From the NCBI RefSeq assembly GCF_014635305.1, contig NZ_BMCS01000003.1, positions 248,001 to 312,000 of the forward strand: a stretch of 64,000 nucleotides of DNA, read 5' to 3'. How positions within the stretch are numbered: position 1 is the first letter of the stretch; each line of letters starts with the position of its first letter. Below are positions 41,038-50,045 of this stretch, piece by piece. The notes below the pieces were generated by a model. It did not search any database and was not told the DNA's origin. It saw only the letters and a program-made list of their open reading frames with translations. Both the position numbers and the translations under genes were made by a program. Source of the DNA: Williamsia phyllosphaerae (lineage in GTDB: Bacteria > Actinomycetota > Actinomycetes > Mycobacteriales > Mycobacteriaceae).

Positions 41038-43878
41038 ATGAGCCCCAAGTCCTCGGCCCGCGGTTCCACTGCGGCCGCGAAACGCACCTCGTCGGGGTCG
41101 TCGACTCGCCGCGCCGCCGGAAAGCCCAGTTCAACTGCTTCGTCGACCCGTGCACGGTCGGCCTCTGCGGCCGGTAGCCGATCCTCCGGTTCCCGCGGGG
41201 CCGCCACACGCGCAACCGGGCGTACCGCTGCGAAGCGGGCACCGGCATCGACCCGTCCCACCGGCAGGTCCCAGACCGCCCGCACGGCCGCGATCGCGCC
41301 GACCGACGAGGCCCCTCGCGGCTCGGTCGTCCGATCGGTCGGTCGCGGTGTCGGAGCCGGGTGGCTGATGATGGCCCGCGGCGTGGGCGGCATGGCCCGG
41401 GTCGGATCCGCTCCGCGCAGCGGGCGACCGACGAGCCGTGCCGACGTCGACGACCGGTACGACGACCTCGAGATCCCCGATCTCGACTTCGACGACGACG
41501 ATCTCGCCCCCGATGTCGCGACGCCGTCACCCGAACACACCCACCGTCGCGACGGGGTCGCGCTGGCGCTGATCGCCGCCGCCATCCTGATCGGTGCCGG
41601 AGTCTGGTTCCACGCCGCCGGTCCGATCGGTGCCTTCGTCGACACCGCCGTCCGCTCGATCGTCGGGCAGGCCGCGTTGCTGGTGCCGGTGGCGGCCGCG
41701 GGTCTGGGCGTCGCGCTGATGCGTCGCGGTCCCAATCCGGAACAGCGCGGACGCCGCATCGGCACCGCACTGCTGATCGGTCTCCCCGTGTTGGGCCTCT
41801 GGCATCTGGTGGCCGGTGCGCCCGTGGCGTTCGACGGGCGTCTGCAGGCCGGTGGCTTCCTCGGTTTCGCCGCCGCGGGACCGCTCACGAGCGGGCTGAC
41901 CGTCTGGGTGTCGATCCCGATCCTGCTGCTGTGCATCGTGTTCGGCGTGCTGCTCGGGCTGCGGCTGACCGTGCGCGAGGCGGTCGACCGTTCGCGGGAC
42001 TACCTGGGGATCGGTCGTCTGCGTGACGACCTCGACGACCTCGACGAGCTGGGGCCGGAGCGTTACGACGACGACCGGCACGACGATCTCGCCGAGGCCC
42101 CCTACGGCGGGGACCCGTACGCCAACTACCCACCGGACGACACGGTCGACGACATCGCGCCGACCACGCGGTTGCGTCGACGCAGCGGCGTCACCGCCGG
42201 CGACGCCCTGACCGAACCGCTCATCGACGACGGTGTCCGCGCCGCGCCGCCCGCGGAGGCCGCGCAGCCCACCGAGGCGGTCACCCGTCGACCCAGGCGT
42301 GCCGCCGCCGCCCCGAAGAAGGCGGCCCCGGCACCGGTCGTGCCGGCCGCCGACGAGATGGAGGAACTCGTCGAGCGCGCCGTCGAGGGCGACTACCGGT
42401 TGCCGCCCGCGTCGCTGCTGATCGACGGTGACCCGCCGAAGATGGGCAGCGCCGCCAACGACGACATGATCGACCGGATCACCGCGGTGCTCGAACAGTT
42501 CAAGATCGATGCCGCGGTCACCGGCTTCACCCGGGGCCCCACGGTCACCCGGTACGAGGTCGAGCTCGGCCCCGGTGTGAAGGTCGAGAAGATCACCGCG
42601 CTGGCCCGCAACATCGCCTACGCGGCGGCCACCGACAACGTCCGTCTGTTGGCCCCGATCCCGGGCAAGTCGGCCGTGGGCATCGAGGTCCCCAACAGCG
42701 ACCGCGAGATGGTCCGTCTCGCCGACGTGCTCAAGGACCCCTCAACCCGCAAGGACTCGCACCCGCTGGTCATCGGTCTGGGCAAGAACATCGAGGGCGA
42801 GTTCGTCAGCGCCAACCTGGCGAAGATGCCGCACCTGCTGGTGGCCGGTTCGACAGGCTCGGGCAAGTCCAGCTTCGTGAACTCGATGTTGGTGTCGCTG
42901 CTGACCCGTGCGACACCCGACGACGTCCGGATGATCCTCATCGACCCCAAGATGGTGGAACTGACGCCCTACGAGGGCATCCCGCACCTGATCACGCCCA
43001 TCATCACCGAGCCGAAGAAGGCCGCCGCCGCACTGGCCTGGCTGGTGGAGGAGATGGAGCAGCGCTACCAGGACATGAAGGCCTCACGGGTCCGCCACAT
43101 CGACGACTTCAACTCCAAGGTGCGCTCCGGCGAGATCAGCACGCCGTTGGGATCGGAGCGGGTCTACCGTCCCTACCCCTACATCCTCGCGATCGTCGAC
43201 GAGCTCGCCGACCTGATGATGACCGCACCCAAGGACGTCGAGGACGCGATCGTCCGCATCACCCAGAAGGCCCGCGCCGCGGGCATCCACCTCGTGTTGG
43301 CCACGCAGCGACCATCGGTCGACGTCGTCACCGGTCTGATCAAGACCAACGTCCCCTCGCGTCTGGCGTTCGCGACCTCGTCGCTGACCGACTCGCGCGT
43401 CATCCTCGACCAGCCGGGCGCGGAGAAGCTGATCGGCATGGGTGACGGGCTGTTCATCCCGATGGGCGCCAACCGTGCGATCCGTATGCAGGGTGCGTTC
43501 ATCACCGACGAGGAGATCTCCGCGGTCGTGGAGTTCGCCAAGGAACAGGGCGACCCGCAGTACCAGGAGGGCGTCACGGCACAGAAGGTCGCCGACTCCA
43601 AGGACATCGACGGCGACATCGGAGGCGACCTCGACGATCTGCTGCAGGCCATCGAACTCGTCGTGAGCAGCCAGTTCGGATCGACGTCCATGCTGCAGCG
43701 CAAACTGCGGGTCGGATTCGCCAAGGCGGGCCGGCTGATGGACCTGATGGAGACCCGCGGGGTCGTCGGCCCGAGCGAGGGATCGAAGGCGCGCGAGGTG
43801 TTGGTGAAGCCGGAGGATCTCGCCGGTGTCATCGCCTCGATCAACGGTGGCGTGGCGGGCGGCGGCGACGCCGACTGA
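41038..43878 (+). CDS. ftsK: DNA translocase FtsK
   Basis: Septum-anchored DNA pump that clears chromosomes at division. The 946-residue protein has a basic, Ser/Arg/Ala-rich N-terminal tail, several membrane helices (about residues 175-320), a proline- and acid-rich linker, and the motor: Walker A GSTGSGKSS (about 604-612), the DELADLMM segment with Walker B acidity, and GATQ-like LATQRPSVDVVTGLIK. The C-terminal gamma winged helix (about 880-930, with AGRLMDLMETRGVVGPSEG) reads KOPS-like polar DNA signals. ATG 41038 is chosen because the family starts with a short basic tail; ATG 41017 adds seven residues. Confidence 0.95.
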   Translation: MSPKSSARGSTAAAKRTSSGSSTRRAAGKPSSTASSTRARSASAAGSRSSGSRGAATRATGRTAAKRAPASTRPTGRSQTARTAAIAPTDEAPRGSVVRSVGRGVGAGWLMMARGVGGMARVGSAPRSGRPTSRADVDDRYDDLEIPDLDFDDDDLAPDVATPSPEHTHRRDGVALALIAAAILIGAGVWFHAAGPIGAFVDTAVRSIVGQAALLVPVAAAGLGVALMRRGPNPEQRGRRIGTALLIGLPVLGLWHLVAGAPVAFDGRLQAGGFLGFAAAGPLTSGLTVWVSIPILLLCIVFGVLLGLRLTVREAVDRSRDYLGIGRLRDDLDDLDELGPERYDDDRHDDLAEAPYGGDPYANYPPDDTVDDIAPTTRLRRRSGVTAGDALTEPLIDDGVRAAPPAEAAQPTEAVTRRPRRAAAAPKKAAPAPVVPAADEMEELVERAVEGDYRLPPASLLIDGDPPKMGSAANDDMIDRITAVLEQFKIDAAVTGFTRGPTVTRYEVELGPGVKVEKITALARNIAYAAATDNVRLLAPIPGKSAVGIEVPNSDREMVRLADVLKDPSTRKDSHPLVIGLGKNIEGEFVSANLAKMPHLLVAGSTGSGKSSFVNSMLVSLLTRATPDDVRMILIDPKMVELTPYEGIPHLITPIITEPKKAAAALAWLVEEMEQRYQDMKASRVRHIDDFNSKVRSGEISTPLGSERVYRPYPYILAIVDELADLMMTAPKDVEDAIVRITQKARAAGIHLVLATQRPSVDVVTGLIKTNVPSRLAFATSSLTDSRVILDQPGAEKLIGMGDGLFIPMGANRAIRMQGAFITDEEISAVVEFAKEQGDPQYQEGVTAQKVADSKDIDGDIGGDLDDLLQAIELVVSSQFGSTSMLQRKLRVGFAKAGRLMDLMETRGVVGPSEGSKAREVLVKPEDLAGVIASINGGVAGGGDAD

Positions 43879-43967
43879 TCACCCCGTGACGGATTTGCCC
43901 GAACCCGAAAGCCTCTGACCTGTGCATGTGGCAGCACCGTCGGGCCAAAGGTAAAGTAAATTTTGCT

Positions 43968-44098
43968 TTCGAGGGGAGTATCCCTGTCGCGGCGATCTCG
44001 TCAATACGTTCGTCACCGGACCGGTGCCATCACCGGCTCCATGTGACGTTCCGGGACGTCGGCCGAGTGGTCAACCACCGGCGGGAGAGACCTCTGGC
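43968..44098 (+). promoter_or_regulatory. yybP-ykoY manganese riboswitch before terC
   Basis: The leader matches the yybP-ykoY pattern: 5' GAGGGGAGTA (43971-43980), an internal CGTCA (44011-44015), and 3' GGGAGAGACCTC (about 44083-44094). Paired ends P1: GAGG (43971-43974) with CCTC (44091-44094). The internal CACCGG/CCGGTG hairpin (44020-44036) is also visible. This class senses Mn2+ and usually controls manganese exporters of the TerC/MntP type. CCTC could instead pair with GAGG of the ribosome site at 44118-44121, giving an on-switch. Not checked against a covariance model. Confidence 0.82.
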
Positions 44099-44130
44099 AC
44101 CCGTGTTCGGTCAGCTGGAGGAATTTCTGT

Positions 44131-45135
44131 ATGAACGTGTCCGCAACAACCTGGATCATCACCCTCGTGGTGATCCTCGGGTTGTTCATCTTCGACTTCT
44201 TCGCCCACGTACGCACGCCACACGCCCCGTCGCTCAAGGAGTCCGGAGCGTGGTCGGCGGTCTACATCACCATTGCCCTGATCTTCGGTGGCTTCGTCTG
44301 GTGGCAGTGGGGTGGGACCTACGGCGGTGAGTACTACGCCGGATTCATCACCGAGAAGGCGCTGTCGGTCGACAACCTGTTCGTGTTCGTCATCATCATG
44401 GCGAAGTTCGCGGTCCCCCGTGAGTACCAGCAGAAGGTGTTGCTCCTCGGCATCGTGATGGCCCTGGTCATGCGTGGTGGCTTCATCGCCGTCGGTGCCG
44501 CCGCCATCAACGCCTACAGCTGGGTCTTCTACCTGTTCGGTGCGTTCCTCATCTACACCGCCGTCAAGCTGATCCGTGAGGCCACGGCGTCCGAGGACGA
44601 CGAGGAGGAAGGCGACAGCGCGATCATGCGCTTCGTCAAGCGGTACCTGCGCACCACCGACGAGTACAACAGCGACAAGCTGTTCACCAAGGTCAACGGC
44701 AAGCGCCTGGCGACCCCGATGCTCATGGTCCTCATCGTCATCGGCTTCACCGACGTGCTCTTCGCGCTGGACTCGATCCCCGCGATCTACGGCCTGACCA
44801 CCGAGCCGTACATCGTCTTCACCGCGAACGCGTTCGCCCTGATGGGTCTGCGTCAGCTGTTCTTCCTGCTCGACGGACTGCTCGATCGCCTGGTGTACCT
44901 GTCGTGGGGCCTGTCGATCATCCTCGGCTTCATCGGTGTGAAGCTCGTGCTGCACGCGCTGCACGAGAACACGCTGCCGTTCCTCAACGGTGGCGAGCAC
45001 ATCAAGGTGCCGGAGATCTCGACCGGACTGTCGCTGAGCATCATCGTCGGCGTCCTGGTGATCACCACGGTGGCCAGCCTCATCAAGGCCAAGTCGAACG
45101 ACAAGAAAGAACAACAGGAGGTCTCGAGCACCTGA
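44131..45135 (+). CDS. TerC-family integral membrane protein, probable Mn2+ exporter
   Basis: A 334-residue protein with about nine membrane helices. The acidic residues that define the family lie inside helices: IFDFFAHV (about residues 18-25), EKALSVDNLFVFV (about 75-87) and FTDVLFALDSIPAI (about 203-216). TerC relatives move metal ions, mainly manganese, out of the cytoplasm and help load secreted enzymes. The upstream yybP-ykoY riboswitch supports manganese rather than tellurite as the real substrate. GGAGGAA (44117-44123) precedes the ATG. Confidence 0.88.
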   Translation: MNVSATTWIITLVVILGLFIFDFFAHVRTPHAPSLKESGAWSAVYITIALIFGGFVWWQWGGTYGGEYYAGFITEKALSVDNLFVFVIIMAKFAVPREYQQKVLLLGIVMALVMRGGFIAVGAAAINAYSWVFYLFGAFLIYTAVKLIREATASEDDEEEGDSAIMRFVKRYLRTTDEYNSDKLFTKVNGKRLATPMLMVLIVIGFTDVLFALDSIPAIYGLTTEPYIVFTANAFALMGLRQLFFLLDGLLDRLVYLSWGLSIILGFIGVKLVLHALHENTLPFLNGGEHIKVPEISTGLSLSIIVGVLVITTVASLIKAKSNDKKEQQEVSST

Positions 45136-45158
45136 TCTGGTGCCCGGATCGCCCCGCG

Positions 45159-45190
45159 GACCCCGCCCACCTCACGGTGGCGCGGGGTTC
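45159..45190. terminator. Hairpin between terC and the YciI gene
   Basis: CCACC/GGTGG at the tip (45167-45171 with 45176-45180) continues into GACCCCGC paired with the downstream GCGGGGTT region, with one bulged base. The flanking genes converge, so it may end both. Confidence 0.55.
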
Positions 45191-45197
45191 GCCCGTT

Positions 45198-45482
45198 TCA
45201 GGAGGCGAGCGGTCCGAACAGCGGCTTCCACTCGGTGACCCGTGTGCCCGAGATGGCGTCGACGCCGTGGAAGGGGTCCCGGGTCAGGATCGTCGCGAGC
45301 GCATCGGCGTCGTCGGCGCGGAAGATCAACAGGGCGCCGCTGCCGTCGGGATAGGGGCCGGACTCGAGGACGGTGCCCTCGTCGACGAGCCGGGCCAGCC
45401 ACGCGCGGTGGTCGGCGCGGTGCTCGTCGCGCAGGTCGGTGGTGCTCTCGGAGTATCGGTACTCCACTGCGAACACGGTCAT
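45198..45482 (-). CDS. YciI-family protein
   Basis: A 94-residue ferredoxin-fold protein with the family pattern: an early R/H-rich segment (DEHRADHRAWL, about residues 19-29), ESGPYPDGSGALLIF (about 40-54) and a C-terminal DPFHGVDAISG (about 69-79). The conserved His and Asp pair resembles muconolactone isomerase-like enzymes, but the substrate is unknown. It lies 46 bases downstream of the N-acetyltransferase on the same strand and is probably co-transcribed with it. Confidence 0.75.
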   Translation of the reverse strand: MTVFAVEYRYSESTTDLRDEHRADHRAWLARLVDEGTVLESGPYPDGSGALLIFRADDADALATILTRDPFHGVDAISGTRVTEWKPLFGPLAS

Positions 45483-45528
45483 CGTGGTCTCCGTTCCCCG
45501 GCGGTGGCCGGTGGTTGGGCCGAGAGGG

Positions 45529-46047
45529 TCAGAGCGCGGCGATCATGCGGGTGTTGCCGAGGGTGTTGGGCTTGACGTAGCTCAGGTCGAGGAACTCCGC
45601 GACGCCGGCGTCGTACGAGCGGCACATCTCCTCGTAGACCTCGGAGGTCACCGGGGTGCCGTCGATCTCGGTGAACCCGTGCCGGGCGAAGAAGTGTGTC
45701 TCGAACGTCAACACGAAGACCCGGGTCAGTTGCAGTTCGCGCGCCACGTCCATCAGTCGGGCGACGAGTCGGTGTCCGATGCCGCGGCCGGCGTAGGAGG
45801 TGTCCACGGCCACGGTGCGCACCTCGCCGAGGTCGGACCACAACACGTGCAGCGCACCGCATCCCACGATCCGACCGTCGATCTCGGCGACCCAGAACTC
45901 CTGAACGGCCTCGTACAACGTGACGAGGTTCTTCTCCAACAGGATCCGACCCGCGTACTGGTCGATGACCTCTTTGATGCGCGGGACGTCGGAGGTACGA
46001 GCCCGCCGGATCACCATGTGGGTACCGGCGGAGTCATCGTCTGCCAT
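45529..46047 (-). CDS. argA: Amino-acid N-acetyltransferase (ArgA-like)
   Basis: A 172-residue GNAT enzyme that acetylates glutamate (or glutamine) for arginine synthesis. The pyrophosphate loop VRTVAVDTSYAGRGIGHRLV (about residues 77-96) binds acetyl-CoA, and ILLEKNLVTLYEAVQEFWVA (about 35-54) is characteristic of the short actinobacterial ArgA, as in Rv2747. ATG at 46047 is chosen; ATG 46017 is an alternative that removes ten residues. It lies between ftsK/terC and pgsA on the opposite strand, as in mycobacteria. Confidence 0.85.
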   Translation of the reverse strand: MADDDSAGTHMVIRRARTSDVPRIKEVIDQYAGRILLEKNLVTLYEAVQEFWVAEIDGRIVGCGALHVLWSDLGEVRTVAVDTSYAGRGIGHRLVARLMDVARELQLTRVFVLTFETHFFARHGFTEIDGTPVTSEVYEEMCRSYDAGVAEFLDLSYVKPNTLGNTRMIAAL

Positions 46048-46228
46048 GCGAGCACAGTAGTACGGTCGCACCGGTCACAGACACGTGACCACGCGCAGGT
46101 GGACCTGCGCGGTCGGGCGGGGCGCCACACCGATATTCTGACCGGGTGGGTGATCTGCGACGCATGGACGCGCGACCGCGATGTCGTGACGCCGCGGCAT
46201 CGGTGGCTCCCGACGGCAGGTGCCCGCG

Positions 46229-46867
46229 ATGACCGATCGCCTGCGGAACTCGATGAAACCGACCGAGCCGGACCCGATCGCCGATCCGGTCAGCAACGTC
46301 CCGATCGTGAACATCGCCAACATCCTCACCGTCTTCCGCATCGTGCTGGTGCCGGTCTTTTTGGCGGCGCTGTTCGCCGACGGCGGGCACAACCCGTGGT
46401 GGCGGGTGGCGGCGTGGGCCGTGTTCGCACTGGCGGCGATCACCGATCGCTACGACGGGCGGATCGCCCGGCAACGGGGCCTGATCACCGACTTCGGCAA
46501 GATGGCCGACCCCATCGCGGACAAGGCCCTCATCGGCTCGGCCCTGGTGGCGTTGTCGCTGCTGGGTGATCTGAACTGGTGGATCACGGCGGTGATCATC
46601 GCCCGCGAGGTCGGGGTGACGCTGCTGCGGTTCTGGGTATTGCGCCACGGGGTGATCCCGGCCAGCCGCGGCGGCAAGCTCAAGACGCTGCTGCAGGTGG
46701 TGGCGATCGGGCTCTACATCCTGCCGCTGCCCGGTCCGCTGCACTGGGTGGCCGTCGCGGTGATGGTGGCGGCGATCGTGGCCACGGTCATCACCGGCTT
46801 CGACTACGTCTGGCGCGCGATCCGACTGCGGGCCGAGGGCTCCGCAAGGGCACGACGCGACCGATGA
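46229..46867 (+). CDS. pgsA: CDP-diacylglycerol-glycerol-3-phosphate phosphatidyltransferase
   Basis: Makes phosphatidylglycerol phosphate, the precursor of phosphatidylglycerol and cardiolipin. The CDP-alcohol phosphotransferase motif DGxxAR-x8-GxxxDxxxD reads intact from DGRIARQRG through FGKMADPIAD (about residues 75-97). Five or six membrane helices follow the expected pattern; 212 residues. The ATG at 46229 is preceded by GGCAGG; a GTG nine bases earlier lacks a site. Confidence 0.93.
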   Translation: MTDRLRNSMKPTEPDPIADPVSNVPIVNIANILTVFRIVLVPVFLAALFADGGHNPWWRVAAWAVFALAAITDRYDGRIARQRGLITDFGKMADPIADKALIGSALVALSLLGDLNWWITAVIIAREVGVTLLRFWVLRHGVIPASRGGKLKTLLQVVAIGLYILPLPGPLHWVAVAVMVAAIVATVITGFDYVWRAIRLRAEGSARARRDR

Positions 46868-46966
46868 GCGCGGTCGGCCGCGGCGAACCTCCGGTCGCGC
46901 CCATCCGGGCGACCCCGCCGACATTCCACTAATCTCGGCAGCACCGAGTGAGCCGGACGGGGATCG

Positions 46967-46994
46967 GGAACTGTATCGACCGCCGCCGCGTTGA
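46967..46994 (+). promoter_or_regulatory. Candidate SigE-type promoter of clgR
   Basis: GGAAC (46967-46971) and GTTG (46990-46993) are 18 bases apart, close to the extracytoplasmic sigma-E pattern of mycobacteria, and lie 27 bases before the clgR start. A vegetative-like TAATCT (46930-46935) lies further upstream. Confidence 0.55.
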
Positions 46995-47020
46995 ACCCGG
47001 AGTACGTGAGGAGGACTCAA

Positions 47021-47326
47021 ATGGCCGTGCTACTTCGTGAGGCTCTGGGTGGCAGTCTGCGCCGGGTCCGGACGGATCAGGGGCGCACGCTGCGCGAGGT
47101 GTCCAGCAACGCCCGGGTGAGCCTCGGGTATCTCTCCGAGATCGAGCGTGGACAGAAGGAGGCGTCGAGCGAACTGCTCGCCGCCATCTGCGACGCGCTC
47201 GACGTGGAGATCGCCGAGGTGCTGCTCGACGTCGGCAACTCGCTCAAGCTGCGCACGACCATCGCCGAGGACACGCGCGTCGTGATCCCGGCCCCCACCG
47301 ACTCCTCCACCCTCACCGCGGCCTGA
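47021..47326 (+). CDS. clgR: Transcriptional regulator ClgR
   Basis: A 101-residue XRE-type regulator that turns on Clp protease and envelope-stress genes in actinobacteria. The helix-turn-helix GRTLREVSSNARVSLGYLSE (about residues 24-43) followed by IERGQKEASSELL is diagnostic of ClgR. A strong GAGGAGG-type site precedes the ATG. The product is normally short-lived because ClpP degrades it; the C-terminal residues TAA resemble the small hydrophobic tails recognised by Clp, which is suggestive only. It is followed by pspA. Confidence 0.93.
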   Translation: MAVLLREALGGSLRRVRTDQGRTLREVSSNARVSLGYLSEIERGQKEASSELLAAICDALDVEIAEVLLDVGNSLKLRTTIAEDTRVVIPAPTDSSTLTAA

Positions 47327-47503
47327 CGGCTGCGGGACGGCACCGCCGGAGATCGCCGTACCCCGAGTCCGTTCGCGGGTGCGTGCGTGCGTGTGTCGGT
47401 CACGGCCACGCCCGGGTGACGAGCGGCTAGATTGGTGCCAAGCAGATCCGTCCGTGGATCGGGGCGGGGCCTCCGATCCGGTAATCGAGAGATCGAGGAA
47501 CCA

Positions 47504-48307
47504 ATGGCAAACCCATTCGTGAAGGCCTGGCGGTACATGATGGCGTACGGCAACGCCACGATCGACGAGAAGGCCGACCCCAAGATCCAGATCCAGCAGG
47601 CCATCGAGGACGCGCAGCGCCAGCACCAGGCCCTGTCGCAGCAGGCCGCCGCCGTGATCGGCAACCAGCGCCAGCTCGAGATGAAGCTGAACCGGCAGCT
47701 GGGCGAGGTCGAGAAGCTCGGTGCCAACACCCGTCAGGCCATCACGCTGGCCGATCAGGCGACCGCCAACGGCGACACCGCCAAGTCACTCGAGTACAGC
47801 AACGCCGCCGAGGCGTTCGCCGCGCAGCTGGTGACCGCCGAGCAGAGCGTCGAGGATCTCAAGAACCTGCACGATCAGTCCCTGCAGGCGGCGACGCAGG
47901 CGAAGAAGGCCGTCGAGCAGAACTCGATGATGTTGCAGCAGAAGCTCGCCGAGCGCACCAAGCTCCTCAGTCAGCTCGAGCAGGCGAAGATGCAGGAGCA
48001 GGTGTCGTCCTCGCTGCAGCAGATGAGTGAGCTCTCGGCTCCGGGCAACACCCCGAATCTCGAGCAGGTCCGCGAGAAGATCGAGCGACGCTACGCGACT
48101 GCCCTCGGGTCGGCGGAGTTGTCGCGCAACACCGTCGGTGGCCGGATGATGGAGGTCCAGCAGGCGACGGTTCAGATGGCGGGGCACTCGCGGCTCGAGG
48201 AGATCCGCGCGAAGATGGCGAACGAGGCGATCGCGGGTCCGAGTGCCTCGACCCCGGCCGTCGAGCAGGGCAACCCGGATCTGCGCAAGCGCCCCGAGCA
48301 GGCCTGA
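47504..48307 (+). CDS. pspA: PspA/IM30-family envelope stress protein (35-kDa antigen type)
   Basis: A 267-residue, almost entirely alpha-helical coiled-coil protein that supports membrane integrity under stress. Typical beginning AWRYMMAYGNATIDEKADPKI (residues 6-26), then long heptad-like helices rich in Q, A, K and E to about residue 230. A TAGATT box (47428-47433) may give it a promoter apart from clgR. In M. tuberculosis ClgR, PspA and a membrane partner form a stress circuit. Confidence 0.92.
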   Translation: MANPFVKAWRYMMAYGNATIDEKADPKIQIQQAIEDAQRQHQALSQQAAAVIGNQRQLEMKLNRQLGEVEKLGANTRQAITLADQATANGDTAKSLEYSNAAEAFAAQLVTAEQSVEDLKNLHDQSLQAATQAKKAVEQNSMMLQQKLAERTKLLSQLEQAKMQEQVSSSLQQMSELSAPGNTPNLEQVREKIERRYATALGSAELSRNTVGGRMMEVQQATVQMAGHSRLEEIRAKMANEAIAGPSASTPAVEQGNPDLRKRPEQA

Positions 48308-48445
48308 CGCACCTCGTCGACCCCCGTCAGGGTCATCCCTGATCTTTCCCCCGTCTTCGCCGCGCAGCGGTGACGCGGTGCGTCTGCGCTGTCACGCTGG
48401 ATGCATCGGGCCGGTATCGGATCGGCGCGGGCAAGGAGAGATGTC

Positions 48446-48634
48446 ATGTGGTGGAAGATCGCACTCGCAATCCTGGTGCTGTGGTTGTTCTTCGGGCTCA
48501 TCGTGGCGGCGGTGAAGGGTGTCGTCGCGATCGCGGTCGTCGGCCTGATCGCCGTCGGCGCGTTCACCGTGGTGAAGTGGTTCGGTCGGTCGACGCAGTC
48601 GTCCGACACGGTGTCGGGGCCGCCGACGATCTAG
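48446..48634 (+). CDS. Small membrane protein in the psp locus
   Basis: A 62-residue protein with a nearly continuous hydrophobic stretch (about residues 4-40) that can form one or two helices, then a polar tail. AAGGAGAG precedes the ATG. No recognised family. Its place behind pspA, where mycobacteria carry a larger membrane partner, suggests it anchors or senses for PspA; this is inference. Confidence 0.65.
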   Translation: MWWKIALAILVLWLFFGLIVAAVKGVVAIAVVGLIAVGAFTVVKWFGRSTQSSDTVSGPPTI

Positions 48635-48660
48635 CGGGACCTCTCGGAAGGAACGCATCG

Positions 48661-49839
48661 GTGCGGATCGCGATCGTCGCAGGACCTGATGCGGGCCATG
48701 CCATCCCGGCGATCGCGCTGGCCGAACGCCTCGTCGCGGCAGGGGAGACGGTCACGGTGTTCACGGGGACGGCCTGGCTCCCCGGCGCCGGACCGACGCG
48801 GCCGATCCCGGACGGCGTCACGATGGCCGAACTACCCGGCCTCGACGTCCTCGACTCCGAGGACGACTCCGATGCCGGCGAGAAGCTCAGTGTCCGCGCG
48901 GCACGGATGTGCACCGAGCTCATCCCGGTCCTGCGGGCCGATCCGGTCGACCTGGTGGTCTGCGACGTCATCACCGTCTGCGGTGGGTGGGCCGCCGAGC
49001 ATCTCGGCATCCCGTGGATCGAGTTGTCCCCCCACCCGCTCTACGAACCGTCGGTCGGTCTGCCGCCGATCGGCAGCGGTCTGACCCCGGGGACCGGACT
49101 GTCGGGCCGACTCCGGGATCGCCTCATGCGTGCGGCGACGACGCGCTCACGGGCACAGGGGGATCGCCAGCGGGGATCGGCCCGCGCATCGATAGGTCTG
49201 CCCGCCGCGTCCCCCGGACCGGCGGCGCGACTCGTCGCCACACTCCCCGCGCTCGAGGTGCCACGCCCGGACTGGCCCGCCGGCGCACACGTCGTCGGAC
49301 CGCTGCTGTGGGAGCCGACCCGGGAGGTGTTCACCCCGCCGGCGGGATCGGGCCCGGTGGTCGTCGTCGCGCCGTCCACCGCCACGACCGGGGTCGCCGA
49401 CCTCGTCGACACCGCACTCGAGGCCCTCGATCCCGCCCGCACCGGAACCGACGTCCGCGTGGTCGTCTCCGCGCTGCGACATCGCAGTCGGACGCTGCCG
49501 CCCTGGGCGGTCGCCGGGACGGGCCGCCAGGACGACCTCCTCGCGCACGCCGATCTCGTCGTCTGTGGTGGGGGACACGGGATGCTGGCCAAGTCGTTGC
49601 TCGCCGGCGTTCCGGTGGTGACCGTCCCGGGCGGCGGCGACCAGTGGGAGCTCGCCAACCGGGTGGTCCGCCAGGGCAGCGGCGTGCTCGTCCGACCGTT
49701 GGGCGTCGAGGCACTGCGGGCGTCGTGCCTGGCCGTCCTGGCCGATCCCGGCTTCGCGACCGCGGCGCGCCGTGCCGCCGACGGGGCGGCCGATCTCGCC
49801 GACCCGGTCGCGGTGTGCCGATCGACGGTCGGCGACTAG
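48661..49839 (+). CDS. GT-B glycosyltransferase, UDP-glycosyltransferase-like
   Basis: A 392-residue enzyme of the MurG/UGT fold. The N-terminal Rossmann start VRIAIVAGPDAGHAIPAIALAE (as expected for GT1 acceptor domain) and the C-terminal donor-binding region CGGGHGMLAKSLLAGVPVV followed by PGGGDQWELANRV (about 300-335) are clear. The acceptor is unknown: a lipid, an antibiotic or a cell-wall glycan. Counterpart by position is Rv2739c. GTG start with GGAAGGAA upstream. Confidence 0.8.
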   Translation: MRIAIVAGPDAGHAIPAIALAERLVAAGETVTVFTGTAWLPGAGPTRPIPDGVTMAELPGLDVLDSEDDSDAGEKLSVRAARMCTELIPVLRADPVDLVVCDVITVCGGWAAEHLGIPWIELSPHPLYEPSVGLPPIGSGLTPGTGLSGRLRDRLMRAATTRSRAQGDRQRGSARASIGLPAASPGPAARLVATLPALEVPRPDWPAGAHVVGPLLWEPTREVFTPPAGSGPVVVVAPSTATTGVADLVDTALEALDPARTGTDVRVVVSALRHRSRTLPPWAVAGTGRQDDLLAHADLVVCGGGHGMLAKSLLAGVPVVTVPGGGDQWELANRVVRQGSGVLVRPLGVEALRASCLAVLADPGFATAARRAADGAADLADPVAVCRSTVGD

Positions 49840-49842
49840 CCT
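49837..49842 (+). promoter_or_regulatory. Probable -10 box of the DUF3046 gene
   Basis: TAGCCT ends eight bases before the ATG; it overlaps the stop of the glycosyltransferase. A leaderless or near-leaderless message is likely. Confidence 0.4.
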
Positions 49843-49850
49843 CGACGGCG

Positions 49851-50045
49851 ATGCGTCTCACCGAGTTCTCCGAGCTGATGCAGACCGAGTTCGGCAACCT
49901 CACCGCCGACTCGATGCTGCGCGACCACGTCCTGATCGACTTCGGCGGCCGCACGGGTGCCGAGGCACTCGAGGCCGGCATCGATCCCAAGCAGGTCTGG
50001 ATCGCCCTGTGCCGGGAGTTCGACGTTCCCCGCGAACGCTGGTGA
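49851..50045 (+). CDS. DUF3046 protein
   Basis: A 64-residue protein with the family pattern RLTEFSELMQTEFG at the start and ALEAGIDPKQVWIALCREFDVP near the end. DUF3046 genes sit directly upstream of recA in many actinobacteria, as here. Its helical fold suggests protein binding; function is unknown. Confidence 0.85.
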   Translation: MRLTEFSELMQTEFGNLTADSMLRDHVLIDFGGRTGAEALEAGIDPKQVWIALCREFDVPRERW

